Shown here one piece after another: positions 53,742 to 62,928 of a stretch of DNA of 64,000 nt. The stretch comes from Chloroflexota bacterium (GTDB taxonomy: Bacteria > Chloroflexota > UBA6077 > FW602-bin22): the NCBI GenBank assembly GCA_004297775.1, contig SCUE01000025.1, forward strand, positions 1 to 64,000, written 5' to 3'. Both the position numbers and the translations under genes were made by a program. Under the pieces are notes generated by a model that worked only from the letters and a program-made list of their open reading frames with translations, did no database searches and was not told the origin of the DNA. Each line of letters opens with the position of its first letter. The first letter of the stretch is position 1.

Positions 53742-54416
53742 TCAAACAGCTATGCCGCGCGCGAGTCCTTGGAGATGCTCGATCAACTCGCTAAAATGAG
53801 GGCAAGCCGCCCGTAGTCGCTCGATGCCTATGTGGCCACAAATCGCGGGGCCAGCGATCGCCTTGAGACGCTCATAGTCGGGGATGTGTCGGATGAGTCG
53901 CTTTGACGGTGCGGTGCGGATGCCATCATCCACTTCCTCGGAAGCGAAGCTCCCGATCTCGCGTCGCAGATTCCGAAGCGTGCCCGACACATTGCTATCG
54001 GGGAACTCGCGCGGCAACTGATCCAGATCAACCAGCACAAGAGCCTCGAACTCGTGGACCTGAACGTACGGGATGAATCCATGGCTGGGCAGGCCGGTGG
54101 CCATTGCCTTTTCGATTCGGGCGACGCGATCGTAGGCCGGCTCGCCAGCTCTCTTATCCTGGTCAGGGAATCCTCGGAGCCCGTAGAGATCGACCATCGT
54201 CGTGACATACTGGTGATCGCGGCGTCGGCCGAGGTCGTTCTTGATAGCCCCCCGCATCGTCTCGAACGAGACGACACCGCTAACAGAAGGCCTGGCCGTG
54301 AGAGTCGTCCCCTTGGCGAAAACACGATGACCTCGCAGATATGGGCCGAGCACCTGGCTGACGAAGTTCTGCTCGGTCGGGCCTTCACAAAGAACCGTGA
54401 GTTCGACCGCTCTCAC
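53742..54416 (-). CDS. DUF4276 protein, Toprim-like partner of the ATPase
   Basis: 224 residues from GTG 54416: ELTVLCEGPTEQNFVSQVL at the start (Glu of a Toprim-like fold), TMVDLYGLRGFPDQ and VQVHEFEALVLVD. DUF4276 is regularly found with an AAA ATPase and is suspected in defence. The start overlaps the corrected stop of the ATPase gene by GTGA, so they are coupled. Confidence 0.8.
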   Translation of the reverse strand: MRAVELTVLCEGPTEQNFVSQVLGPYLRGHRVFAKGTTLTARPSVSGVVSFETMRGAIKNDLGRRRDHQYVTTMVDLYGLRGFPDQDKRAGEPAYDRVARIEKAMATGLPSHGFIPYVQVHEFEALVLVDLDQLPREFPDSNVSGTLRNLRREIGSFASEEVDDGIRTAPSKRLIRHIPDYERLKAIAGPAICGHIGIERLRAACPHFSELIEHLQGLARGIAV

Positions 54417-55559
54417 CGGGGCGCGCCACCTGTCACGTTCATTTCATAGAGCGCGCCGATATCGAAGTCTTCGAGCCAAGATCCCAGGTCTTCGGCGGAA
54501 AGCTGCCTGAGGTTCGACTCCCCCGTATCCCATCTCGTCCTCGTCACGCTCGACGACGACCACGTCTCCTGGCTCGAACTCGGACAGGAGCCGTGGCGAC
54601 TGCGTCGCGACGAGTACCTGCCGCTTCTCGGCCACCGCGCGAATCAATTGGCCAATCAATCCAACCGCGTTCGGATGCAGCCCTAGCTCGGGTTCGTCGA
54701 TGACGATGAGCGATGGGAGCAGTTCCTCAGGCTGCAAGAGCGCGGTGATCAATGCGATCGCGCGCAGCGATCCATCGGAAAGCTGATGCGGGCCAAACTC
54801 ATAGTCTGGATTGCGATCGCGCCACCGAAGCGAGATCGACCCAGGGTTTAGAGGATTCGGGGTCAGCTCGAACTCTTGTAGGTATGGAACGGCCAGCCGC
54901 ACAGTCGACATGATGCGTTCGAAATGGATCGGGTGGACAGACTGCAGCATATGGAGAAATGACGCAATGTTACCGCCGTCACTCATCAGATAAGCATTGC
55001 GATCGATGTCCTGAGACGTCCGCATATGAGCGGTTGCCGATGTATCGTGGAAATGATAGACCTGTAAATCTCGCAATCTCATACGGAACACACGAGATAC
55101 TGTGTGGCGAGCTGAATCGCCTTTCTCTCGCGCGTACTGGAGAAGATCGGTCTCCAGTTGCCCCACGCCGAGAAGATCTTTATACGGTCGTAGATCGTCC
55201 GTGCGCTGGAATGCAACCTCTTCTCGAGTGAATATCAACCGATCTGGCGCCGCGAAAGACAAAGACATAGCGTAATTGCTAGTCCGAGTAGTACCTTCAA
55301 AGGTGAGTTCCGCCGTCAAATCCTGAGATCGCTTTGGGCCGTAATGCAGAACTGAACTTCCACCACCCTTCCGTCCAATGTACAACTGGAGACTTCCAGA
55401 TAACATGAAGCTCAGCATTTCGAAGAAGTCGACCAAGTTCGATTTGCCAGAGCCATTTGCTCCGACTAAGACAGTTAAGTCTGCGAGCTTCAGATCGAGC
55501 TGGCGGAAGGATCGGAAACCAGCGACCTTCAGATGCGTCAGTCTTTCCGGTTTTGGCAT
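54413..55559 (-). CDS. AAA ATPase (SMC/RecF-like) with an apparent frameshift near its end
   Basis: Begins MPKPERLTHLKVAGFRSFRQLDL with Walker A VGANGSGKSNL (about 33-43), signature QLSDGSLRAIALITAL and Walker B LIVIDEPELGLHPNA, D-loop and switch His follow. As written the frame ends at 54444. Skipping one G in the five-base run 54520-54524 restores ESNLRQLSAEDLGSWLEDFD, the usual C-terminus, ending at 54413 with a GTGA overlap to DUF4276. The frameshift is therefore probably a homopolymer error or variable site. Strong GAGGAGG precedes ATG 55559. Confidence 0.8.
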
Positions 55560-55737
55560 TTCCGTCCTCCTCTGTTCCGTCCGCGGAATGCAGTCGCCAT
55601 ACTATCGACCGCGATCGATGGTTGGCCAAACGGGAATGAGTGTGGCGCGGAGCGGGCTGCGCCGGCAGCGAGCGGCAGCCTGATCGATATTGGCATTGGC
55701 TCCACGATGGGCTTGCCCCAACCCGCGCCGCGCTGGG

Positions 55738-56592
55738 TCAGACGTACTGCCGCAGAAATCGCCCCGCCAAGGCCAGGCCTTCGAGCGTCGTCGGAACGTC
55801 CTCGCGCCAGCCGTACGTGTCGTCCTCGTGCTCGACCGCCAGGACGCCGTCGTAGCCAATCTCCCGCAGCGTGCCGATGTAGCGACCCCAGTCGACGACG
55901 CCGCGCCCGGGGAGGGTGTAGCGCCACCAGCCGGTTTCGCCGCCGATCGCGCGTTGGCCGAAATCCGGCGCCATGATGCCACCGTCATAGAGGCCTTCCG
56001 AGAGAAGTTCGGTGTCCTTGGCGTGGGCGTAGTAGACGCGGTCGCCGAACTCCCGCAGCGCGCGCAGGTAGTCGATGCCGAGCACGACCAGGTGCGAGGG
56101 GTCGAAGCAGAGCCCGAGCGCCGGCGACGGAACCGCCTCGAAAAGTCGCCGCCAGTTGCGCGGCGACACGGCGAAGTTGTTGCCGCGGCCGTGCCAGTGC
56201 TCGATCACGAGCTTCACTCCGCGCTCCTCGGCCCGTTTGGCGACCGGCGTCAGTCCGAGCCGCGCGTACTCGAGTGTCTCGTCGTCGCTCGCGCCAGCCG
56301 GTCGGGCGTGCAGGATCTGGATGAGCTCGTGCCCGGTGTCGGCGAGGACCTCGATGCGCGCGATCGCGGACGCGACATTTCGCGCGCGCTCGGCCGGGTC
56401 GGCGATGAACAGCTGCGGCATACCGCCGCCGGACGCGACCTCGAGCCTATGCTGTCGAGCAACGGCTGCGCCATCGGACCGATTCGTCGGCGTATCGATC
56501 GCGCCGTACCCGTTCGCGACCGCCCAACGACAGAGCTCCGCGAAATCCGCCCGCGACCCGAGAACCCCGGCCAGCACGATGCCCAGTTTCAT
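55738..56592 (-). CDS. sugar phosphate isomerase/epimerase-like TIM-barrel protein
   Basis: 284 residues from ATG 56592 (MKLGIVLAGVLGSRADFAELCRW). AP-endonuclease-2 type TIM barrel: GVKLVIEHWHGRGN, LGLCFDPSHLVVLG (metal ligands), RVYYAHAKDTELL and YDGVLAVEHEDD near the end. Such proteins isomerise sugars or inositols; the substrate is unknown. Confidence 0.82.
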   Translation of the reverse strand: MKLGIVLAGVLGSRADFAELCRWAVANGYGAIDTPTNRSDGAAVARQHRLEVASGGGMPQLFIADPAERARNVASAIARIEVLADTGHELIQILHARPAGASDDETLEYARLGLTPVAKRAEERGVKLVIEHWHGRGNNFAVSPRNWRRLFEAVPSPALGLCFDPSHLVVLGIDYLRALREFGDRVYYAHAKDTELLSEGLYDGGIMAPDFGQRAIGGETGWWRYTLPGRGVVDWGRYIGTLREIGYDGVLAVEHEDDTYGWREDVPTTLEGLALAGRFLRQYV

Positions 56593-56728
56593 GTCGTCAT
56601 TCTCTCCATCGAACGCGCTTCGTCGGACCACAAATGCCGATCGTCGATGCCGGATCGTATCAGCGTGCGATAATGGCGCGTGGCTGCGAAGGATCGTGGG
56701 TCAACGATCCGAAGTATTGGGGCGACCG

Positions 56729-56956
56729 ATGAGCGTCGCGAACACGTCGGTCATCACAATCGAACCGGGCAAGCGCGGCGGTAAGCCGTGCGTTCGCGGT
56801 ATGCGGATCACGGTCTATGACGTGCTGTCGTACCTGACCGCGGGAATGCAGCCTCGGGAAATCCTTGAGGAATTCCCGTACTTGACGGCGGACGATATTC
56901 AAGCCTGTCTCGCCTACGCGGCCGATCGCGAGCGGCTTACGCTGGTGAGCCGCTGA
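56729..56956 (+). CDS. DUF433 domain antitoxin-like protein
   Basis: 75 residues: VITIEPGKRGGKPCVRGMRITVYDVLSYLTAGM and ILEEFPYLTADDIQACLAYA, the whole DUF433 domain. Usually followed by a DUF5615 PIN-like toxin; here a HicB-like gene follows and no PIN-like gene is seen, so it may be orphan. Confidence 0.85.
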   Translation: MSVANTSVITIEPGKRGGKPCVRGMRITVYDVLSYLTAGMQPREILEEFPYLTADDIQACLAYAADRERLTLVSR

Positions 56957-57004
56957 GGGTCCAGCCGGGCGACCGCTGATAGCATAGGCACACGAGGTGA
57001 GTGG

Positions 57005-57217
57005 ATGCGCCAGGTCGTGATCTATCCGGGCGAGGATGGATTGTGGATTGCCGAGTGTCCGAGCCTTCCTGGGTGCGTCAGTCAAGGCACAACGCGCGAC
57101 GAAGCGATCGAGAATATTCGGGAGGCCATCCGTGGATACATTTTGGCCCTCGAACAAGACCACATCGCAGTTCCCGCGGAGCGATTTGAGACATCCGGCG
57201 CAGAAGCTACGGCTTGA
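57005..57217 (+). CDS. HicB-like antitoxin-fold protein
   Basis: 70 residues: VVIYPGEDGLWIAECPSLPGCVSQGTT and EAIENIREAIRGYI, a HicB/UPF0150 partial RNase H fold. No HicA toxin is adjacent and no DNA-binding tail is present. The last 11 bases overlap the convergent ligase gene. Confidence 0.82.
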   Translation: MRQVVIYPGEDGLWIAECPSLPGCVSQGTTRDEAIENIREAIRGYILALEQDHIAVPAERFETSGAEATA

Positions 57218-58409
57218 AGGTCAGCCCCATCACCCGACCGCCGAGGTCGATCAGGGTCGCGCGCGCCGAACCGACATCCCGCGTCGCGCGGCTGGAATCG
57301 ATCGTATCGGCCAGTTCGCGCAGCGTCTGGATCGCGGCTGGCGTGGCGAGGTCGTCCTCCAACGCGTTGATGAAGCGCGATCGATAGGACGAGGCGTCGA
57401 ACTCGGGCTTCCCGGCCGCGCTATCGGTCCCGGTCGCGGCGGCCGCGATCGCGCGCGCCCAGCCGATCGCCTCGGCGAACTCGGGCTCCCTCCAGTCCCA
57501 CACCTGGCGATAGTGATGGCTGGATAGATAGAGGCGCATGGCGTCGGACGAGGCGCGTCCGAGCACCTCTCGCGCCATCACGAGGTTGCCCAGTGATTTC
57601 GACATCTTGACGCCGTCGAGTTGCACCATCGCGGTGTGCATCCAGCAGCGCACGAACGGCTTGACGCCGCTGTAGTGCTCGGTCTGGGAGATTTCGCACG
57701 AATGGTGGGGAAAGAGCAAATCGGAGCCGCCGCCGTGGATATCGACGATGTCGCCCAGGTAGTGCGTCGACATCGCGCTGCATTCGATGTGCCAGCCGGG
57801 TCGACCGGGGCCCCAGGGGCTCTCCCAGGTCGGTTCTCCGGGCTGGGCAGCCTGCCAGAGCACGAAATCGAGCGGATCGCGCTTCTTGGGGTCGTCCGGG
57901 AAGTTGCCGCGCTCGTTGGCGATCGCCAGCGCCTCGTCGTAGCCAAGGCCGGCCAGCTGTCCGAACTCGGGATCCTTGCGGGCCTCGAAGTAGACGCTGC
58001 CATCCTTCACGTAGGCGTAGCCCTTGCTGATTAGTCCGGTCGCGATCCGGAGGATGCCCGGCACTTCCTGGGTTGCGAGTGGGTAGTGATCGGGCGCCAT
58101 CCAATTGAGGGCATCCATGTCCTGCCGAAACCGGGCCGTCTCGCTCTGGCCGAGCTCGAGCCAGGTCATCCCCACGAGTTTCGCCTTGCGCAGGATGTCG
58201 TCGTCGATGTCGGTCACGTTCTGGACGTAGGTGACACGCACGCCTTGATAGCGCAGGTAGCGAATCAGCACGTCGAACGAGATGTAGGTGAAGGCATGTC
58301 CGGCGTGGGTCGTGTCGTACGGCGTAACGCCGCAGACGTACATGCCGACGTGGCCGTCGCGTGGCTTGAACTCCTCTTTACGAAGCCCAAAACTGTTGGT
58401 CAGGTGCAT
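57207..58409 (-). CDS. class I cysteinyl-tRNA synthetase/MshC-like ligase
   Basis: 400 residues from ATG 58409 behind GGAGGG (ATG 58445 possible). HIGH-type motif [13 protein letters not shown] after [41 protein letters not shown] (Zn/Cys site) and [10 protein letters not shown]. [14 protein letters not shown] and absence of the C-terminal DALR/anticodon domain resemble MshC, which joins Cys to glucosaminyl-inositol for mycothiol; the CysS reading would make it a short CysS. The choice is open. Confidence 0.8.
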   Translation of the reverse strand: MHLTNSFGLRKEEFKPRDGHVGMYVCGVTPYDTTHAGHAFTYISFDVLIRYLRYQGVRVTYVQNVTDIDDDILRKAKLVGMTWLELGQSETARFRQDMDALNWMAPDHYPLATQEVPGILRIATGLISKGYAYVKDGSVYFEARKDPEFGQLAGLGYDEALAIANERGNFPDDPKKRDPLDFVLWQAAQPGEPTWESPWGPGRPGWHIECSAMSTHYLGDIVDIHGGGSDLLFPHHSCEISQTEHYSGVKPFVRCWMHTAMVQLDGVKMSKSLGNLVMAREVLGRASSDAMRLYLSSHHYRQVWDWREPEFAEAIGWARAIAAAATGTDSAAGKPEFDASSYRSRFINALEDDLATPAAIQTLRELADTIDSSRATRDVGSARATLIDLGGRVMGLTFKP

Positions 58410-58539
58410 GCGGGACGGCCCTCCGGCGCGCGCGTCACTATTCAATGGTTAGTCGATAGCGGCGGCGGGCGCGATTCTAGCATTGGGTCGCGGCGGTGTC
58501 GGCCAGGCTGGGCCGCGTCGCGAACGGATTGTTTCAGCC

Positions 58540-59010
58540 TCAGGCGACATCGCCCGACCGCTTTTCAATGGTCCGCGAGAAATCGATCGGTTGACCTACT
58601 TCGCGGTTGAAGATCGCGGTCACCTTGGTGTTGGCGGCGACCAGATCCTCCGAGTTCGATTCGAATCGCCACCGGAGGGTGATGTCGAGTTCGAACTGCC
58701 GGTTTCCGATCTGAGGTCGCTGATTGACGATGTGCTTGATCATCCGGCCAGGACTGACCGAGATCTCGCAAGGTTTCAAAGGCTTTGCGAAGTGCTCGAC
58801 ATCGATCAGTTGTTTGAACTCGAAACCGCAATCGAGAATCGCCGCGATCCAGCCGAAACGCCGGATCGGTTCGTGCGACCGGATCTTGCACGCGATGCCG
58901 CTGACACTTGGAAGCTACAGCAAGTACGCAATTGGATTGCGACCCAATCGAAGGCAGCATCGGGTCAAGCGCTGCGCCACGGTCAAGGCGCGATCGATTC
59001 GCCAAGGTGA
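58540..59010. other. about 470 bases with competing weak frames
   Basis: On the minus strand 58540-58779 reads MIKHIVNQRPQIGNRQFELD and has GC-richer third positions than the plus frame. The plus strand is open from 58483 to 59010 with LTYFAVEDRGHLGVGGDQI. Neither is convincing. The stretch is less GC-rich than its neighbours, so it may be a recently acquired or decayed gene. Confidence 0.3.
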
Positions 59011-59099
59011 TTTCGGCTCTGGTGTCGTAGGTCGCTGAGCGCCAGCGGTCCGCGCCTTCGCATGTGCCTGCTCGCGATGCCTCATCTAGACTCCGCGCC

Positions 59100-60134
59100 G
59101 TGGACGACCTCGCCCTCTTCTTCCACGCCGACAGCTACGAGCACGACACCGGTTCGCATCCCGAGCGCGCGGCGCGCCTGCGCGCGATCGAGCAAGCTGG
59201 CCGCGATGATGGACTGTTCGATCTCGCTTCGCTCCGTGCGTTCGAGTCAGCCACGGTCGACGAGATCGCGCTCGTCCACGATCGCCGCTACATCGAGTCG
59301 ATCGCGGAGGTGTCGCGTCGCGGCGGCGGGCAACTCGACATCGACACGGCGCTGTCGGCCGGTTCGTATCACGCCGCGACGCGCGCGGCTGGTGGCGCCA
59401 TCGCCGCGGCCGACGCCGTTCTCACGGGCACGGCGCGGCAGGCGTTCGCGCTCGGTCGTCCGCCGGGGCACCACGCTCGTCCCGGCGCGGCGATGGGCTT
59501 CTGCCTCTTCAACAACGTCGCCATCGCGGCACAACACGCCCGAACCTCACGTGGCGTCGATCGCGTCGCGATCGTCGATATCGACGTCCACCACGGCAAC
59601 GGCACCCAGGAGAGCTTCTGGGAGGATCCGAGCGTCCTCTTCATTTCAACGCACCAGTACCCGTTCTATCCCGGCTCAGGCGCGATCGGCGAAATCGGCG
59701 GTGACGCCGGTGCGCGTGCCACGATCAACATCCCGCTTCCGGCCGGACACGGCGACGCCACGTACCTCGCCGCGATCGACCGGGTCGCGATTCCGGCGCT
59801 GGAACGGTTTCGACCGGACCTACTGCTCGTCTCGGCCGGGTTCGATGCCCACTGGGCGGATCCGCTCGCGTCGATGCACGTGACGACCAGCGGTCACGTC
59901 GCGATGATCGAGCGACTCTCGTCCGCCGCGAACGCCCTGTGCGGCGGTCGGCTCGCCCTCGTCCTCGAAGGCGGCTACAACCTGGAAGCGCTCGCGTTCG
60001 GCGTCATCGCGGTCAGCCGATCGCTTTTGGGTGTCCCGTGGAGCGATCCGCTCGGACCACCGCCACGCTCCTTCCCGATTCGGTCGGTCGATCCGATCCT
60101 GGACGCGGTGCGCGCGGCGCACGGCCTGGCGTGA
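59100..60134 (+). CDS. histone deacetylase family protein (acetoin utilization/acetylpolyamine hydrolase-like)
   Basis: 344 residues from GTG 59100; GTG 59064 is in the same frame. Catalytic features are FALGRPPGHHARPGAAMGFCLFNN (His pair), IVDIDVHHGNGTQ (Zn ligands), ISTHQYPFYPG and LLVSAGFDAHWADPLA. The enzyme is a Zn-dependent deacetylase of small acetylamines or acetyl-lysine. It overlaps the following broken glycosyltransferase gene by GTGA. Confidence 0.88.
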   Translation: MDDLALFFHADSYEHDTGSHPERAARLRAIEQAGRDDGLFDLASLRAFESATVDEIALVHDRRYIESIAEVSRRGGGQLDIDTALSAGSYHAATRAAGGAIAAADAVLTGTARQAFALGRPPGHHARPGAAMGFCLFNNVAIAAQHARTSRGVDRVAIVDIDVHHGNGTQESFWEDPSVLFISTHQYPFYPGSGAIGEIGGDAGARATINIPLPAGHGDATYLAAIDRVAIPALERFRPDLLLVSAGFDAHWADPLASMHVTTSGHVAMIERLSSAANALCGGRLALVLEGGYNLEALAFGVIAVSRSLLGVPWSDPLGPPPRSFPIRSVDPILDAVRAAHGLA

Positions 60135-62131
60135 CGCGGCCGGCCGTTCCGCCGGACGCCACGGTGGATGGGTCGGACGATCGCCGAGCGCCCATCGCGG
60201 CGCTGACTTTCGCCCTCGCGGTCGCGGCCGCGCTCCGGCTGTTCGACCTCGATCGACTCCCCGGCGGTCTCCACTTCGATCTCGGCGCCAACCTGCTCGA
60301 TGTCGCCGACATTCTGGACCGAGGCACACGGTCCGTCTATTTCACGCGCAACAACGGACGCGAGCCACTCATCGTTTATATGCAGGCGGTCAGCGCAGCC
60401 GCGATCGGCCTGACTCCGTTCGCGGCCTGACTCGTCACGGCGCTCCTTGGCATCCTCTCGGTCGCGGCGACAGCCTATGCCGCGCGCCAGATTCTGCTGA
60501 TCGCCCGCCCGACTGGCAGCCGCCTCATCGGTCACGCCTCGTGTGCCGCGGCGATGGTCGTCGCGACGCTGTAGTGGGGGACGCATTTCGACCGCTTTGG
60601 ATTACGCACCGCCGCGATTCCATTCTTCCTCGCGCTTGCGATGGGTTTCGCCGCGCGGACGATCGGAGAGATCCGTCGCGGCGAGAGCCGGTACCTCGCG
60701 TCGGCGATCATCTCCGGCGCCACGCTCGGATTGGCACTCGATAGCTACACCGGCGCGCGCCTGGCGCCGATCGCCCTTGTGGCCTCATTCGTATTGGCGT
60801 GGACGCTCGATCGCCGTCGCGCCTACGTCGTCGCGCTCGCGGCGCTGATTCTGGCGAGCGTCGTGACGGTAAGCCCGCTTGCGCTTCACTTCGCCGGCCA
60901 TCCCGGCGATCTCACGACACACACCTGGGACACGTCGTTTCTCAATCCGGCCAATCCGGGTGGCGGGACGATCTCGGCGGCCGCGCGGGGTGTGACGGCG
61001 ACGGTCGTCTCGTTCGTCTGGCGCGGCGATCCGAATGCCGGCGAAAACCTCCCCGGCCGTGCCCTGCTCGATCCACTCGGGGCGCTGGGCCTCCTCGTGG
61101 GAATCGTCGCGACGATCGCCTCGCTGGGTCGCCAGCGGCGCAGGAAGTCGGGCGCGTGGCTCGCGGCTGGCTTCGTTGCGATCTGGTTCGCCGTGATGAC
61201 GTTCCCGATGGCTCTTGCCTTACCGGTTCCGGCATTCGTCCGGATCAGCGGCGCGATCGTGCCACTGACGATCATCGTGGGCGCCGGCTGGGCGACACTG
61301 GCGCGACGTGTTGCCCCGTCGAGTATGACTGTCGGCATCGTGCTCCTGGGTCTCGGCAGCGCCACCTGGACCGCCTACGACTATTTCATCGTCTGGGGAA
61401 ACACGTACGCCTATCGCGGCGCGATGGTGGACAAGGCTGAGGCCGCGGCCGTGGCCGTATCGGCGCCGGAGACGCGCGTGTTCCTCGCGCCGCTCTGGGC
61501 GCGAGACTTCGGCGTCGAGTTTCTCGCGCGGAGACGTCCCCCGGAGACGTTTGCGACCGGGGCCGGCGCGATCGTGCCGACCGGCGCCGGTAGCGCCCTC
61601 TACCTCTTCCCGGGGGAGGACAGCGCGGCGGCCGATCGCATCGGCGCGCTTCTGCCCGGGCCGACGAAGCCAGAACCCATTCTGACCGCGCGCGATCCTT
61701 CCGCTCCGCTCCTCTGGATATTGCGGCTCGCCACTATCCCCGCGACCCCGACACCACGCTGGACGCTTGAGAACGGTATCGGTCTGCTCGATGCGACCCT
61801 CGATCGCTCGGGCGTCGCCCCTGAGGCAACGACCCGGTGGCTGGCCGTTCGGCGGCCGACCGTCGAGTACACCATCTTCGTGCAGGCGCGCATCGGCGAC
61901 CGAGTCGTGGGGCAGCGCGATGGCCCACCGCTCGACGGTTCCGTCCCGACGACGCGCTGGCAAACGGGCGACATCGCGATCGATCGTCGCCGAATCGAAC
62001 CGAGGCCAGGCGAGAGCCTCGCCGGCGCGAAGGTCTACGTCGGAATGTACGAAAGCACAAGCGGGCGTCGGTCGCGCGCTCTCGATGTCGGCGGCGCGCC
62101 GTCGACGACCGACGAAATCGTATTGGAATAG
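60131..62131 (+). pseudogene. membrane glycosyltransferase (GT39/ArnT-like) with two in-frame stops
   Basis: From GTG 60131, overlapping the deacetylase stop, one frame runs to 62131 (667 codons) but holds TGA at 60428 and TAG at 60572. Flanking sequence stays family-like across both (IGLTPFAA*LVTALLGIL and MVVATL*WGTHFDRFGL). N-terminal LPGGLHFDLGANLLDVADIL and the multi-TM pattern fit lipid-linked sugar transferases. No frameshift is seen elsewhere, so two nonsense changes, or unusual readthrough, broke a formerly intact gene. ATG 60641 could start a truncated product. Confidence 0.72.
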
Positions 62132-62182
62132 TGGCCTCGCGTCGCGCGGATGATTCGCCGGCGCGGCGCTTGGCGTTGCCGA

Positions 62183-62527
62183 TTACAGGTACTCGTCGCC
62201 CGGCGCCAGCGCGCCGCGGGTCGGTTCGAGCAAGCGATGGAGATGGGCCAGGATTGACTCGCGTGTGTGTCCGTTGGCAGCCTCGATGCGCGTGATCGTG
62301 GCGAACGCCGGCGTCGGAACACCCCAGTCCCAGGAGATGAGGCCAATCGGATCGCCCGCCGGCGTCGGCGGTAGTGCCGGCCGTGGTTTGCCCCAGATGA
62401 CGAGTGCCGAACCGCGCAGATCGTAGACGCCGCCGCGGGCAAGGCTTGCCTCGGCGGCGCGAGCGCAGGCGCGCTTGAGCGCACGACGATTGATGACGAT
62501 CCGTTCGTCGGTCGCCTGTCCGGTCAC
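62183..62527 (-). CDS. hypothetical protein
   Basis: 114 residues from GTG 62527 (VTGQATDERIVINRRALKRACARAA); ATG 62557 is in frame. It has a helical N-terminus, a Pro-rich centre and WGVPTPAFATITRIEAANGH followed by TRESILAHLHRLLEP. No family is recognised. Confidence 0.55.
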   Translation of the reverse strand: MTGQATDERIVINRRALKRACARAAEASLARGGVYDLRGSALVIWGKPRPALPPTPAGDPIGLISWDWGVPTPAFATITRIEAANGHTRESILAHLHRLLEPTRGALAPGDEYL

Positions 62528-62705
62528 GCGGCCTATTGTGCCGCAATCGGGGAACACGTCGGGTCAAGCTGGAGATGGCCGCGTCGGCTGAAAGGCTGTC
62601 GGATGATGTGGCGAGGTGAACCTGACAGGTGTATAGTCGCTTCATCCGTCCGTTGCGGGCGGGTTTCTTTTTGACCCGTCAGGCACCGGAGGAGGCAGAC
62701 ACTCG

Positions 62706-62918
62706 ATGCACGTGGCTCTGCGCGATGGAGAGACGCAAGAGGCTCTCCTCGGGCGCTTTACCAAGGGCGTTCAGCGTAGCGGAATCCTGAAAGAAGCGCG
62801 CGAGCACCGCTACTTCGTTCCGAAGCCGGAGAAACTGCGCATCGCCGCGCGCAAGGCCGCGCGCAAGGCCGCGCGCCGCGCCGCCCGCGCTGCCGCTCGG
62901 GCCGCCCGCAGCCGCTAA
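62706..62918 (+). CDS. rpsU: 30S ribosomal protein S21
   Basis: 70 residues with a GGAGGAGG site before ATG 62706. The core matches S21 (RDGETQEALLGRFTKGVQRSG ILKEAREHRYF) and the tail is Ala/Lys/Arg-rich (repeated AARKAARKAARR). The long basic tail is typical of S21. A TATAGT-like element about 75 bases upstream may be the -10 box. Confidence 0.9.
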   Translation: MHVALRDGETQEALLGRFTKGVQRSGILKEAREHRYFVPKPEKLRIAARKAARKAARRAARAAARAARSR

Positions 62919-62928
62919 GGCGCCGAAC

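Noticed and set aside
60428..60574. UGA or UAG recoding as Trp in this organism
   Set aside because: TGA and TAG serve as ordinary stops in many overlapping gene junctions (for example hemE-hemH and comP-comA-like), so a genome-wide code change is not tenable.
62706..62918. short tandem DNA repeats at the end of rpsU as a special repeat element
   Set aside because: The repeats encode the normal Ala/Lys/Arg-rich S21 tail.
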